Numbered from the stretch's first letter, positions 1 to 8,009 are shown. The stretch: DNA of 11,533 nucleotides from Haemophilus parainfluenzae (GCA_018381425.1 JAGZRY010000034.1:1-11533), one strand, 5' to 3'. The notes: generated by a model from the sequence alone, not told the origin. Translations and numbers: made by a program.

Positions 1-744
1 CAACATAGCTTGCTTAACTCTAACAATCTAAGTGAATTACGTGGTTCTGAAATTGCGATGATTTACCAAGACTCTTTAAGTGCATTAAACCCATCAATGC
101 GTATTAAAGATCAAATGGCACAGCTTATTAAACGTGGCAGCCACCATACCGCAGAAAAATTGTTGGAATGGGTACACCTTGATCCTGAAAAAGTATTGAA
201 CCGTTATCCACATGAACTTTCTGGTGGTCAACGTCAACGTGTGGTAATTGCAATGGCATTAACTCGTGAACCGAAATTATTAATTGCCGATGAACCAACA
301 ACCGCATTAGACGTAACCGTTCAAGCAGAAGTTGTGAAATTATTGAATGAATTACGTGAAAAACTGGGTTTCGCGATGGTGTTCGTAAGCCACGATTTAG
401 CATTGGTTGCACAGTTAGCTCACCACATTACGGTAATGTATGCGGGTCAAGTGGTTGAAATGGCACCAACATCCTTATTGCTTGCTAACCCAACTCACGA
501 ATATACCCGTGGCTTATTGGGCTCTGTCCTTTCAACTGAAGTCCGTGCGACACGTTTATATCAAATTCCGGGCAGCGTACCATCACCTTACGATTTTGCT
601 ACTGGTGACCGTTTTGCAAGTCGTTCATTACGACCAGATGCAAATCCGGATCAAAAATTGATATTAACTGCCGTGGAAGGCGAGCCATCTCACTTGTGGG
701 CTTCTCATTTAGCTGAGCCTGTAACGGAAGCGAAAGGAGCATAA
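1..744 (+). CDS. Peptide/nickel-family ABC transporter ATPase, 3' part (DppD/OppD-like)
   Basis: This is the C-terminal part of a cytoplasmic ATPase that powers import of peptides or a similar solute. The reading frame is open from base 1 (QHSLL...), so the gene starts upstream, and the TTG at base 10 is not a convincing start. The Walker A half lies outside the window. Visible are the Q-loop (IYQDSLSALNP, where SLSALNP is typical of the peptide/nickel family), the ABC signature LSGGQRQR at bases 217-240, Walker B LLIADEP at about 277-297, the D-loop TALD and the H-loop FVSHD. The C-terminal extension has the family's IPGSVPSP motif, but the usual two-cysteine motif (GC-x-F-x-x-RC) reads GDRFASRS. 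The stop is one base from the ATG of the next ATPase (TAATATG), so the pair is translationally coupled. The permease and binding-protein genes would be expected upstream. The substrate cannot be told from the ATPases; dipeptide, oligopeptide or another small ligand are all possible. Confidence 0.9.
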   Translation, partial: QHSLLNSNNLSELRGSEIAMIYQDSLSALNPSMRIKDQMAQLIKRGSHHTAEKLLEWVHLDPEKVLNRYPHELSGGQRQRVVIAMALTREPKLLIADEPTTALDVTVQAEVVKLLNELREKLGFAMVFVSHDLALVAQLAHHITVMYAGQVVEMAPTSLLLANPTHEYTRGLLGSVLSTEVRATRLYQIPGSVPSPYDFATGDRFASRSLRPDANPDQKLILTAVEGEPSHLWASHLAEPVTEAKGA

Positions 745-745
745 T

Positions 746-1558
746 ATGAGCAGTAGTATTAAAGTCATTAAAGAACAAAACATCATCGATTTAGAAAATA
801 TCGTGGTGCAATTTCCTTCTCGCGACGGTTCGTTGTTTGGACGTAAAAAATTCACCGCAGTGAACAATGTGAGTCTTGGCATTAAAGCGGGGGAAACCAT
901 TGGTTTAGTTGGGGAGTCTGGCTGCGGAAAATCTACCTTAGCCAACGTGATCATTGGACTTCTTAAACCAACATCAGGTTTAGTGAAATTCAACGGTTTA
1001 CAAATGCAATATGGCAGCTCAGAAGCGAGAAAACAATTCGGTCGCCAAGTGTCGGTCATTTTCCAAGACCCTGCAACAGCACTGAATCCTCGTATGAAAG
1101 TGTTGGATATTTTGCGTGACCCAATGGATATTCACAATGTGTTACAACCCCATGAACGGGAAAAACGTGTGTATGACTTGCTTTCTCGCGTCGGTTTGCC
1201 TCGTTCAGCTGCACAAGTTGAACCAACCCGTTTATCGGGCGGGCAAAAACAACGTGTAGCGATTGCACGTGCTTTAGCGCTGAATCCAAAACTGATTGTT
1301 GCGGATGAACCGACTTCTGCACTAGACGTATCTGTTCGTGCTCAGGTATTAAACTTATTAGCTGACTTGAAAAAAGAGCTCAATCTTGCCATGGTGTTTA
1401 TCTCTCACGATATTCAAACCGTACGCCAAGTGTCTGACCGTATTGTCGTGATGTATGGTGGGCAAATTTTGGAGACTGGTAGCACTGAAGATATTTTCAA
1501 CCATCCAACAGTGGACTACACAAGAAAATTACTTGGTGTTGCACCGTCCTTGTTGTAA
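746..1558 (+). CDS. Peptide/nickel-family ABC transporter ATPase (DppF/OppF-like)
   Basis: This is the second ATPase of the same importer, 270 residues and apparently complete. Motifs in order are Walker A GESGCGKST (residues 56-64), Q-loop IFQDPATALNPR (Q107), signature LSGGQKQR (163-170), Walker B LIVADEP (183-189), D-loop SALD and H-loop FISHD (H221). These are all the residues needed for ATP hydrolysis. Family members of this type pair as a DppD/DppF-like heterodimer on the cytoplasmic face of two permeases. The ATG at 746 is chosen because AAAGGAGC lies just upstream and the previous stop is one base away. It is the last gene of its operon, because a strong terminator follows 30 bases after the stop. 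It does not resemble SapF as I remember it, which has a degenerate signature (APGQKQR), so the Sap peptide transporter is less likely. The substrate is unknown. Confidence 0.93.
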   Translation: MSSSIKVIKEQNIIDLENIVVQFPSRDGSLFGRKKFTAVNNVSLGIKAGETIGLVGESGCGKSTLANVIIGLLKPTSGLVKFNGLQMQYGSSEARKQFGRQVSVIFQDPATALNPRMKVLDILRDPMDIHNVLQPHEREKRVYDLLSRVGLPRSAAQVEPTRLSGGQKQRVAIARALALNPKLIVADEPTSALDVSVRAQVLNLLADLKKELNLAMVFISHDIQTVRQVSDRIVVMYGGQILETGSTEDIFNHPTVDYTRKLLGVAPSLL

Positions 1559-1587
1559 ACAGATAAAATAAAACATCTTAATTTATG

Positions 1588-1617
1588 ACCGCACTTTAAA
1601 AGTGCGGTTGTTTTTTT
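1588..1617 (+). terminator. Intrinsic terminator made of two inverted uptake signals
   Basis: ACCGCACTT (1588-1596) and AAGTGCGGT (1600-1608) are perfect, oppositely oriented uptake-signal cores that form a GC-rich stem. The stem is followed by a T tract (1611-1617). It lies 30 bases after the second ATPase stop and ends that operon. Paired uptake signals acting as terminators are well known in Haemophilus. Confidence 0.9.
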
Positions 1618-1669
1618 GCTATTTTTTGTTTTAAGGTGTTGATAAACATATTCCGAAAGTCTTTTAGCG

Positions 1670-1720
1670 TTTAGGTTTTTTTATCAAATAGCGTAGAATA
1701 GGCATATAAAAATAAGGAGA
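1670..1720 (+). promoter_or_regulatory. Probable cdd promoter and ribosome binding site
   Basis: TAGAAT (1694-1699) matches a sigma-70 -10 box at 5 of 6 positions. The -35 region 16 to 18 bases upstream is poor (TTTAGG/TTAGGT), so the promoter is only moderately supported. AAGGAGA (1714-1720) is a strong ribosome binding site six bases before the cdd ATG. The preceding terminator means that cdd needs its own promoter. Confidence 0.5.
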
Positions 1721-1726
1721 TTTAAC

Positions 1727-2602
1727 ATGCAACAAAAAATTCAACAAGCATTAGCTGATTCGCCACTTTCAAATGCAATTCTTTCTGCATTAGAAGAACA
1801 AGAATGGAAAGGTCTTTTACCTGCTGAAAAAGTGCGGTCAATTTGTGATGAATTTAAGCTTACGCCTGTTCAACTAGGTTTGGCACTTTTGCCCGTAGCA
1901 GCTTGTTATAGCCATACACCCATTTCAGAATTTCATGTTGGCGCGATTGCGATTGGTGAAAGTGGTGATTTTTACTTTGGTGCGAATCAAGAATTTAAGG
2001 GTAGTAGCATGGCTCAAACCATCCATGCTGAACAAAGTGCGATTAGCCATGCATGGTTACGTAATGAACCTCGAATCACCGATATAGTAGTGAATTACAC
2101 GCCTTGTGGTCACTGCCGTCAATTTATGAATGAGCTTTATCAAGCAGAAGATTTAAAGATCCATTTGCCACACAGCCAAAATAATCCACTTCCTCAATAT
2201 TTACCTGATAGCTTTGGCCCGAAAGATTTAGGCGTTGATTTGCTTCTATTAAACAAAGAAGAACAAGGTTTCACTTTGACGACGGAAGATGAAGTGGCAA
2301 ATAAAGCGATTTTAGGCGCTAATAGAGCACATTCACCTTATTCTAAAAGCCCTCATGGTGTAGGCATTTTATTTAAAAATGGAGAAATGATTTGTGGTCG
2401 ATATGCAGAAAATGCAGCATTTAACCCAAGCTTACCGGCTATGCAAACCGCCATTAATTTTGCTTATTTAAATCAATTGGATGTATCGAAAATTGAGCGC
2501 GTGGTATTTGCAGAGAAACCGTTACATTTAAGTTACCGCAAGATGGCAGAGCAGTTATTGAAGAGTCTCTGCAAGGTGAAAATGGAATATATTAGCCTGT
2601 AA
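1727..2602 (+). CDS. cdd: Cytidine deaminase
   Basis: Cytoplasmic pyrimidine-salvage enzyme that hydrolyses cytidine and deoxycytidine to uridine and deoxyuridine plus ammonia. It is 291 residues, close to the roughly 294 of E. coli Cdd, and so is the large two-domain dimeric type with one zinc per active site. Residues SEFHVGAIA (67-75) form the substrate strand. H100-A-E102 supplies one zinc ligand and the catalytic glutamate. PCGHC (C127 and C130) supplies the other two zinc ligands. The C-terminal half is the catalytically inactive duplicated domain. The start is fixed by AAGGAGA six bases upstream. The gene stands alone, with a terminator before it and a shared terminator after it. It carries a perfect uptake signal in frame at 1830-1838 (encoding part of EKVRS), and a second overlaps its stop codon. 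Confidence 0.97.
   Translation: MQQKIQQALADSPLSNAILSALEEQEWKGLLPAEKVRSICDEFKLTPVQLGLALLPVAACYSHTPISEFHVGAIAIGESGDFYFGANQEFKGSSMAQTIHAEQSAISHAWLRNEPRITDIVVNYTPCGHCRQFMNELYQAEDLKIHLPHSQNNPLPQYLPDSFGPKDLGVDLLLLNKEEQGFTLTTEDEVANKAILGANRAHSPYSKSPHGVGILFKNGEMICGRYAENAAFNPSLPAMQTAINFAYLNQLDVSKIERVVFAEKPLHLSYRKMAEQLLKSLCKVKMEYISL
1830..1838 (+). repeat. DNA uptake signal core inside cdd
   Basis: Perfect AAGTGCGGT, followed by CAATTT, which fits the AT-rich extension of the Haemophilus uptake signal. It is read in frame within the Cdd coding sequence. Confidence 0.9.
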
Positions 2603-2609
2603 GTGCGGT
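2601..2609 (+). repeat. DNA uptake signal core overlapping the cdd stop
   Basis: Perfect AAGTGCGGT whose first two bases are the last two of the TAA stop codon of cdd. It has no partner repeat and so is not part of a hairpin. Confidence 0.9.
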
Positions 2610-2634
2610 CAAAAATTAATGAGTTTTTGAACTA

Positions 2635-2680
2635 AAAGAAAGGGCGAACAGAGATAATCTCTCATGTTCGCCTTTCTTTT
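2635..2680. terminator. Bidirectional terminator between cdd and metE
   Basis: A long inverted repeat: AAAGAAAGGGCGAACA (2635-2650) against TGTTCGCCTTTCTTT (2665-2679), with one bulged G. A small dyad GAGATAATCTC sits in the loop. A-rich sequence on the left and T-rich sequence on the right let it serve both convergent genes, cdd (+) and metE (-). Unlike most terminators in this window it is not built from uptake signals. Confidence 0.85.
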
Positions 2681-2688
2681 TACTGATT

Positions 2689-4962
2689 TTATGCTAATTC
2701 AGCACGTAATTTTTTCGTGACATCTACCATCACTTTTAATGCCGCAATTGTTTCTGGCCAACCGCGCGTTTTTAATCCACAGTCTGGGTTCACCCATAAA
2801 CGTTCTTTCGGCACAACTTGTAATGCTTTGCGAAGAAGATGTTCAATTTCTTCTGCTGCAGGTACGCGTGGACTATGAATGTCATACACGCCAGGACCAA
2901 TATCATTCGGGTATTTGAAATCACCAAATGCGGTGAGTAATTCCATGTCAGAACGCGAGGTTTCGATAGTAATGACATCGGCATCTAAGGCTGCAATAGC
3001 CGGTAGAATGTCGTTAAATTCGGAATAACACATGTGCGTATGAATTTGGGTATCATCTTGGCAACCCATTGAGCTTAAACGGAAGGCTTCGCCCGCCCAT
3101 TTCAAATACGCATCCCAATCTGCACGTTTTAACGGTAAACCTTCACGAATAGCTGGCTCATCAATTTGAATCACTTTGATGCCTGCCTTTTCTAAATCTA
3201 ATACTTCATCAGAAAGTGCTACCGCAATTTGTTTACAGACCGTTTCACGAGAAATATCGTTACGCACGAAAGACCATTGTAAGATCGTGACTGGGCCAGT
3301 CAGCATGCCTTTCATCACTTTATTGGTAAGGCTTTGGGCATATTGCGACCAACGTACCGTCATGGGTTCTGGGCGAGTAACATCACCGTAAATCACTGGT
3401 GGTTTCACGCAACGTGAACCATAACTTTGTACCCAACCAAATTTGGTGAAAGCAAAACCATCGAGTAGTTCGCCGAAATATTCCACCATGTCGTTACGTT
3501 CTGCTTCGCCATGTACCAATACATCTAAGTCTAATTTTTCTTGCTCACGTACAACAAATTCAATTTCTTTTTTCATTGCAGCTTCATAATCAGTTAAGCT
3601 GAGTTCGCCTTTTTTGAAGGCAGCACGAGCATGACGAATGGCTGTAGTTTGTGGGAAAGAACCAATATTCGTGGTTGGCAGAAGTGGTAAATTTAACCAG
3701 GCATTTTGTAATTTAATGCGTTCCGAAAATGGCGATTTACGTTGGTCAGCATTTTTCGGTAGATTTGCTAAACGTTCTGCCACACAAGAGCGGTGAATTT
3801 CACGCGAGTTTTTTCGTGCATCTGCAGCTGCTTGAGAGGCAGCTAATTCGGCTTGAACGGCTTCACGACCTTGTTCTAGTGCGGTTTTAATAATGCGTAA
3901 TTCTTGAATTTTTTGTAATGTGAAAGCCAACCATTGATATAGTTCAGGCTTATTTGCTTGGAGTTGCGTTTCAACCTCTAAATCATAAGGTGTATGGAGG
4001 AGAGAACAGCTTGGCGCAATCCATAAACGATCACCTAATTTCGCTTTTAATGGTTCAACCACATCTAATACTTGATTCAAGTTTGCACGCCAAATATTAC
4101 GACCATCAATGATGCCCACAGATAAGATTTTGTCATAATCCGCAAAGGCAGCAAGTTGTTCTGGTGCGCGTACTAAATCGATGTGCAAACCTGCTACAGG
4201 TAAGGCTTTTAACAAATCAGCGTGTTCTGCCACAGAACCGAAATAAGTCGCAAGCAATAATTTCGCTTTCACTTGTTCAGCAAAAGTAGCGTAAACCGCT
4301 TTATAAGCCGCAATCCATTCTGTCGGTAAATCTAAGGTGAGAGCGGGTTCATCAATTTGAATGTATTCCACACCTTCTGCAGCTAACGTATTTAAGATTT
4401 CAACATAAACTGGCACGAGTTGTGCTAATAAATCAAAGCGATTAAATGTCGCACCTTTTTCTTTCCCTAACCAAAGGAAGGTGAGTGGACCAACGATTGT
4501 TGGTTTAACTTGATACCCAAGCGCTTTAGCTTCACGAATTTGTGTCACATAATGTGTTGGATTGGCTTTAAATTGTGTTTCTTTATGGAATTCTGGCACG
4601 AGATAGTGATAGTTGGTATCGAACCATTTTGTCATTTCAATCGCAAATTGGGTTTTATTGCCACGCGCTAATTGGAAATATTGATCGAGTGTTAAGTTTT
4701 GGCTATCGAAACCAAAGCGAGCAGGAATCGCACCTGTTGCCACTTGTAAATCTAAAATGTGATCGTAAAGTGTGAAATCAGCCACCGCGACAAAATCAGC
4801 ATTTGCTTTAGCTTGGTGTTGCCAGTTTAGTTCACGTAATCTTTTTGCAATATCTAATAAATCCTCTTCCGCAATTTCGCCACGCCAGTAACGCTCTTGA
4901 GCAAATTTAAGTTCACGCTTTGCGCCTACACGCGGAAATCCTGCTAAATGAAATGTTGTCAT
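2689..4962 (-). CDS. metE: Cobalamin-independent methionine synthase
   Basis: MetE (5-methyltetrahydropteroyltriglutamate-homocysteine methyltransferase) is a cytoplasmic enzyme that makes methionine from homocysteine without vitamin B12. It has 757 residues, matching the usual 750-760. The N-terminal domain opens with [14 protein letters not shown], the folate-binding motif. The C-terminal catalytic barrel begins near [12 protein letters not shown]. The zinc and homocysteine ligands are all present: H and C in THMCYSEF, E in ITIETSRSD, and C728 in [17 protein letters not shown] occurs in both halves, as expected from the internal duplication. The ATG at 4962 is supported by AAGGA seven bases upstream. 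The gene is single, with its own promoter and MetJ operator upstream and a shared terminator downstream. No metR gene lies next to it, unlike the enteric arrangement. Confidence 0.98.
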   Translation of the reverse strand: MTTFHLAGFPRVGAKRELKFAQERYWRGEIAEEDLLDIAKRLRELNWQHQAKANADFVAVADFTLYDHILDLQVATGAIPARFGFDSQNLTLDQYFQLARGNKTQFAIEMTKWFDTNYHYLVPEFHKETQFKANPTHYVTQIREAKALGYQVKPTIVGPLTFLWLGKEKGATFNRFDLLAQLVPVYVEILNTLAAEGVEYIQIDEPALTLDLPTEWIAAYKAVYATFAEQVKAKLLLATYFGSVAEHADLLKALPVAGLHIDLVRAPEQLAAFADYDKILSVGIIDGRNIWRANLNQVLDVVEPLKAKLGDRLWIAPSCSLLHTPYDLEVETQLQANKPELYQWLAFTLQKIQELRIIKTALEQGREAVQAELAASQAAADARKNSREIHRSCVAERLANLPKNADQRKSPFSERIKLQNAWLNLPLLPTTNIGSFPQTTAIRHARAAFKKGELSLTDYEAAMKKEIEFVVREQEKLDLDVLVHGEAERNDMVEYFGELLDGFAFTKFGWVQSYGSRCVKPPVIYGDVTRPEPMTVRWSQYAQSLTNKVMKGMLTGPVTILQWSFVRNDISRETVCKQIAVALSDEVLDLEKAGIKVIQIDEPAIREGLPLKRADWDAYLKWAGEAFRLSSMGCQDDTQIHTHMCYSEFNDILPAIAALDADVITIETSRSDMELLTAFGDFKYPNDIGPGVYDIHSPRVPAAEEIEHLLRKALQVVPKERLWVNPDCGLKTRGWPETIAALKVMVDVTKKLRAELA

Positions 4963-4992
4963 AATTAATCCTTCTATTGTTGTGTTTAGTTT

Positions 4993-5008
4993 AGACGTCT
5001 AAACGTCT
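4993..5008 (-). promoter_or_regulatory. MetJ operator (tandem met boxes) of metE
   Basis: AGACGTCT (4993-5000) is a perfect met box and is followed directly by AAACGTCT (5001-5008), which matches at 7 of 8 positions. A weak third box (4 of 8) may follow at 5009-5016. MetJ with S-adenosylmethionine binds two or more adjacent 8-base boxes to repress methionine genes. The boxes lie just downstream of the predicted metE -10 element, a good place to block transcription. The site is only 30 bases before the metE start. Confidence 0.85.
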
Positions 5009-5018
5009 GTTCGTTTAT

Positions 5019-5047
5019 AGAATACAATAGAAAATAAAATTACACAA
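5019..5047 (-). promoter_or_regulatory. Predicted metE promoter
   Basis: On the minus strand, TTGTGT (5042-5047) is followed after 17 bases by TATTCT (5019-5024); each matches the sigma-70 consensus at about 4 of 6 positions. Transcription would begin near 5012, right at the met boxes. Confidence 0.55.
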
Positions 5048-5187
5048 GTTCATAATTTTCAGGTTTTAGATGAATGAAATTAATAATTCTAGGTTTGCTA
5101 TTTGATTATTTTCTTCTTCCTTCTCCAAATAGTAGTAACTCTCCATCGTTTTTCTGCATTTTATGATGAAATTTCTCATAACTCACA

Positions 5188-5215
5188 TTCGTTATTTACA
5201 TATTTATATAACAAT
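5188..5215 (+). promoter_or_regulatory. ModE-like operator upstream of the TonB receptor
   Basis: TTCGTTATTTA (5188-5198), six bases, then TATATAACAAT (5205-5215). Against the ModE operator as I recall it (ATCGNTATATA, six bases, TATATAACGAT), the left half matches at 8 of 10 fixed positions and the right half at 10 of 11. The halves are inverted repeats of each other (8 of 11). The site covers the predicted -35 box and spacer, consistent with repression. Function is inferred from sequence only. Confidence 0.6.
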
Positions 5216-5222
5216 GTAATAT
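5195..5222 (+). promoter_or_regulatory. Predicted promoter of the TonB receptor gene
   Basis: TTTACA (5195-5200, 5 of 6 to the -35 consensus), 16 bases, then TAATAT (5217-5222, 4 of 6). Transcription would start near 5229, leaving a leader of about 40 bases. A second possible -10, TATAAT at 5245-5250, has no partner -35. The ribosome binding site is GAGGA just before the ATG at 5270. The rest of the 4963-5269 gap is AT-rich, and I see nothing else in it. Confidence 0.5.
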
Positions 5223-5269
5223 GAGGTATTTATATTTTGTTTTATATAATGATATTTGAGGATAACCCA

Positions 5270-7672
5270 ATGAAAAAACAACATAAATTAAGTCTGTTGG
5301 CGATATTGGTGATTTCGAGTACAGCGTATGCTGAAGAAAAACTTGAAGCTATTAATGTCACAGCAGAAGAGCAAGTTAAACAATCTCTCGGTGTTTCGGT
5401 GATTTCACAAAAAGATTTAGAGCGAGATCCAATTGAAAATGATGCCTCTGAAATTATTGCTAAACAACCAGGGGTCACATTAAGTACAAATGCGCCTGGT
5501 GGTGCCCGCGGTAATAAACGTCAGGTTGATATCCGCGCAATGGGGCCGGAAAATACACTGATTTTAGTAGATGGCAAACCTGTAAAATCTCGTAATTCAG
5601 AACGTTATGGACGTAATGGCACACGCAATACACGTGGTGATACAAACTGGGTGCCGGCAGACGCAATCGACTCTATCGAAGTACTACGAGGTCCCGCTGC
5701 TGCACGTTACGGCTCTGGTGCAATGGGTGGTGTGGTTAATATCAAAACCAAATCACCAACAAGCGAATACCATGGTAGTTTGAATTTATTTACAGAACAA
5801 CCAGAAGACAGCAAAGAAGGTTACACTAATCGTCTCGGCTTTAATTTCAGCGGTCCACTAGTTAAAGATGTATTGGGCTTCCGTTTATACGGCAACATTG
5901 CTAAAACACAGGCGGATGCGCTAGATATTAACTCGGAAGAGAATGCTAGTACAAATAATAATGCAGCAACGCAAGATAATACACGCTATGCAGGTCGTGA
6001 AGGGGTTCGTAACCGCGATATTGCAGGGCAGTTAGTTTGGAATATTACTCCGGATCAAAAGTTAACCTTTGATGCAACATACAGCAGACAGGGTAATATT
6101 TATAATGGTGATACTCAAAATAGTTCTGTTTTACTGACTCAAGCGATGAAAACGAGCCGTGATCTTGCTTTACAAAAAGCAGAAACTTCAACACTTTATC
6201 GCCAAAGTTACAGATTAACGCATGAAGGAAAATGGGGGGCTTTCGATAACCGCACTTATTTTACCTTTGACCAAACCCGCAACTATCATTATCCAGAAGG
6301 TTTATTAGGTAGTACGGAAGGCGCTTATAACGGTTTAGAAAAATCGGTTGGTTTGTTGCGAAATTATCGTTTTAGCAATGAGCTTTATATTCCGTTTATG
6401 ACCGGTCGTACTGGACATATGTTAACCGTTGGTTTAGAAGGCTCTCGTTCAGAATTAAATGATGCGGCCTCTATGACGCAAACCATGCAAGTTTACGCAC
6501 TTGTACCTTGGTTAGCTGATAAAGGCCGTAGCGGTAAAGTGGCACAAAATGAATGGGCCGCGTTCTTAGAAGACAATATTATATTGCCGAATGAGAAAAC
6601 TATTTTAACCCCAGGTATTCGTTTTGATTCTAGTACGAACTCTAAATCAAATTGGAGTCCCTCTCTAAACTTCTCCCATCAAGTTACCGATAACTGGAAA
6701 ATCAAAGGTGGGGTAGCTCGAGCTTACAAAGCACCAAATCTTTACCAATCTTCACCAAATTATTTGTTAATTAATGCAAGTAATGGTTGCCCGATTGATA
6801 GTGCTAATAACTGGAAGAATCCGAATGCATTAACTTCAACAGGTAGTATTGTTAAGACAGATGCAAAAGGTAAACAATATACCGTTCTTCAAAATAGCAA
6901 TGCAAAAGGCTTTGATTGGGGACGCGCTTGTTACTTCTTGGGTAATGAAAATATTAAGCCAGAAACCAGCTGGAACAAAGAGATTGGTGTGGAATATGAG
7001 AAAGATGGTAAGTTATTCTCTTTAGCTTATTTCCATAATGATTACCGTAATAAAATTGTGTCTAACGGTGAATTCTTGACAACGATTGATGCACCAGCTG
7101 GTGGTTATGATCGTGAAATTCGCCCAAGCAATACACCAAATGGAAAAGCAATTTACCGCAACTACACAGCAACTAACGTTTATCGTTGGGGAAATACACC
7201 AAGAGCAATCATTGAAGGGTTGGAAGGAAATATTACATTACCATTCTTAGATGATGCGCTAGTATTCAGCACCAATCTCACGTATATGCTCAAAAATGAA
7301 AACAAGAAAACCGGTAATCCAATTTCACTTGTACCGAAATATACAGTGAACAGTAATCTTAACTTGAAAATCAATGACCATTGGGATGTGAATACCTCGT
7401 ACACCCGTTATGGCAGACAAAAAACAGTAGAAAATGCTGAAAACTTCATGCAAGTGATCTACACCACGGGTGAAAGCCTTGTTACGCAATATCAACTTGG
7501 TAGCTATGGTATTTGGGGAGCTAACGTGGGATATAAATTTAATGATAGTTTAAGCCTACGAGTTGGTGTGAATAACATTTTAGATAAACGTATTTATCGT
7601 AATGCAGGTACAGCTCGTACTTATAATGAACGTGGTCGTTCTTACTTTGCTAATTTAAAATACAGTTTCTAA
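5270..7672 (+). CDS. FepA-family TonB-dependent outer-membrane receptor
   Basis: An outer-membrane gated channel that imports a metal-chelate using TonB/ExbBD energy. It has 800 residues from the ATG at 5270 (TTTGAGGA upstream); the ATG 11 codons earlier has no good binding site and would spoil the signal peptide. In order: signal peptide (1-21, ending AYA), TonB box EAINVTA (26-32), plug domain (about 35-165) with DIRAMGPENTLILVDGKPV and EVLRGPAAARYGSGAMGG, then a 22-strand barrel ending in SYFANLKYSF with the terminal aromatic residue. It closely resembles E. coli FepA, the enterobactin receptor (RNTRGDTNWVP, GNIAKTQADA, RAYKAPNLYQ, DYRNKI). Two loops look larger than in FepA: the region between C507 and C554 and the region around 597-640. 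It is convergent with mop/molABC and shares a ModE-like upstream element with them. The ligand could be ferric catecholate, or a molybdenum or tungsten chelate; family membership is sure, the ligand is not. Confidence 0.93.
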   Translation: MKKQHKLSLLAILVISSTAYAEEKLEAINVTAEEQVKQSLGVSVISQKDLERDPIENDASEIIAKQPGVTLSTNAPGGARGNKRQVDIRAMGPENTLILVDGKPVKSRNSERYGRNGTRNTRGDTNWVPADAIDSIEVLRGPAAARYGSGAMGGVVNIKTKSPTSEYHGSLNLFTEQPEDSKEGYTNRLGFNFSGPLVKDVLGFRLYGNIAKTQADALDINSEENASTNNNAATQDNTRYAGREGVRNRDIAGQLVWNITPDQKLTFDATYSRQGNIYNGDTQNSSVLLTQAMKTSRDLALQKAETSTLYRQSYRLTHEGKWGAFDNRTYFTFDQTRNYHYPEGLLGSTEGAYNGLEKSVGLLRNYRFSNELYIPFMTGRTGHMLTVGLEGSRSELNDAASMTQTMQVYALVPWLADKGRSGKVAQNEWAAFLEDNIILPNEKTILTPGIRFDSSTNSKSNWSPSLNFSHQVTDNWKIKGGVARAYKAPNLYQSSPNYLLINASNGCPIDSANNWKNPNALTSTGSIVKTDAKGKQYTVLQNSNAKGFDWGRACYFLGNENIKPETSWNKEIGVEYEKDGKLFSLAYFHNDYRNKIVSNGEFLTTIDAPAGGYDREIRPSNTPNGKAIYRNYTATNVYRWGNTPRAIIEGLEGNITLPFLDDALVFSTNLTYMLKNENKKTGNPISLVPKYTVNSNLNLKINDHWDVNTSYTRYGRQKTVENAENFMQVIYTTGESLVTQYQLGSYGIWGANVGYKFNDSLSLRVGVNNILDKRIYRNAGTARTYNERGRSYFANLKYSF
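6249..6257 (-). repeat. DNA uptake signal core inside the receptor gene
   Basis: Perfect ACCGCACTT on the plus strand (AAGTGCGGT on minus), read in frame as part of DNRTYF. It suggests that the receptor gene is a long-standing resident of this genome rather than a recent import. Confidence 0.85.
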
Positions 7673-7700
7673 GCTTTCTTTTCTCTATCATCGTTAAACA

Positions 7701-7728
7701 AAGTGCGGTCAATTTGACCGCCTTTTTT
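7701..7728 (+). terminator. Terminator of the TonB receptor gene
   Basis: GCGGTCAA (7705-7712) and TTGACCGC (7714-7721) form a perfect stem followed by T23-T28 (7723-7728). Its left arm overlaps a perfect uptake signal core, AAGTGCGGT, at 7701-7709. It lies 28 bases after the receptor stop codon. Confidence 0.88.
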
Positions 7729-7740
7729 ATATTTTAGACA

Positions 7741-7771
7741 AAAAAATAACCGCACTTTTAAAGCGCGGTTA
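7741..7771 (-). terminator. Terminator of mop
   Basis: TAACCGCACTTT (7747-7758) pairs with AAAGCGCGGTTA (7760-7771), with a single non-match. In RNA from the minus strand this is a permitted G-U pair, while from the plus strand it would be an A-C mismatch. The run of six A at 7741-7746 gives a U tract only on the minus-strand transcript. Both facts point to termination in the mop direction. ACCGCACTT at 7749-7757 is a perfect uptake signal core. Confidence 0.85.
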
Positions 7772-7799
7772 TAGAGAATTCTGAACAGGTTAGTTGAGA

Positions 7800-8009
7800 T
7801 TATTCAACACCAACCATTACAGAAGTTGCTTTGATAATCGCATATGCTTCTTTACCAACTGCTAAACCTAATTCTTTTACTGCATCGATAGAGATGGTAG
7901 AAGAAATGATGTTACCGTTACCGATATCAATGTGTACGATTGCGTTCACAGAACCAGTTTCGATTGATTTTACAGTACCTTTAAGTTGGTTTCTTGCACT
8001 AATTTTCAT
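7800..8009 (-). CDS. mop: Molbindin (molybdenum-pterin-binding protein, single Mop/TOBE domain)
   Basis: A 69-residue cytoplasmic protein that is a single Mop domain from end to end, with the hallmarks SARNQLKGTV, VNAIVHIDIG, SSTISIDAVKELGL, VGKEAYAIIKATSVMVG. Molbindins assemble into hexamers that bind several molybdate or tungstate ions and are thought to buffer or store oxyanion. It closely matches what I remember of H. influenzae Mop (HI1370). The start is fixed by AAGGAA upstream of the ATG. It lies 68 bases after molA on the same strand and has its own promoter with a ModE-like box, so it may be transcribed alone as well as by read-through from molA. Its position next to molA, a molybdate-binding protein, supports a common role in Mo/W handling. 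A conserved terminator follows. Confidence 0.96.
   Translation of the reverse strand: MKISARNQLKGTVKSIETGSVNAIVHIDIGNGNIISSTISIDAVKELGLAVGKEAYAIIKATSVMVGVE

Noticed and set aside
1..1558. Sap (antimicrobial peptide uptake) transporter genes sapD/sapF
   Set aside because: The second ATPase has an intact LSGGQKQR signature and DEPTSALD, unlike the degenerate SapF sequence as I remember it. A general peptide/nickel-family label is safer.
3869..3877. TAGTGCGGT inside metE as an uptake signal
   Set aside because: It has one mismatch to the 9-base core and so is not counted; the same goes for near matches at about 2924, 9745 and 11431.
5245..5263. Possible Fur box before the TonB receptor (TATAATGAT close to the first half of the Fur consensus)
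   Set aside because: Only the left half fits (8 of 9); the right half is poor, giving about 10 of 19 overall. It remains a possible weak second control but is not enough to list.
5237..5269. Upstream ATG adding 11 residues to the TonB receptor
   Set aside because: It lacks a ribosome site and puts acidic residues before the KK of the signal peptide; GAGGA supports the ATG at 5270.
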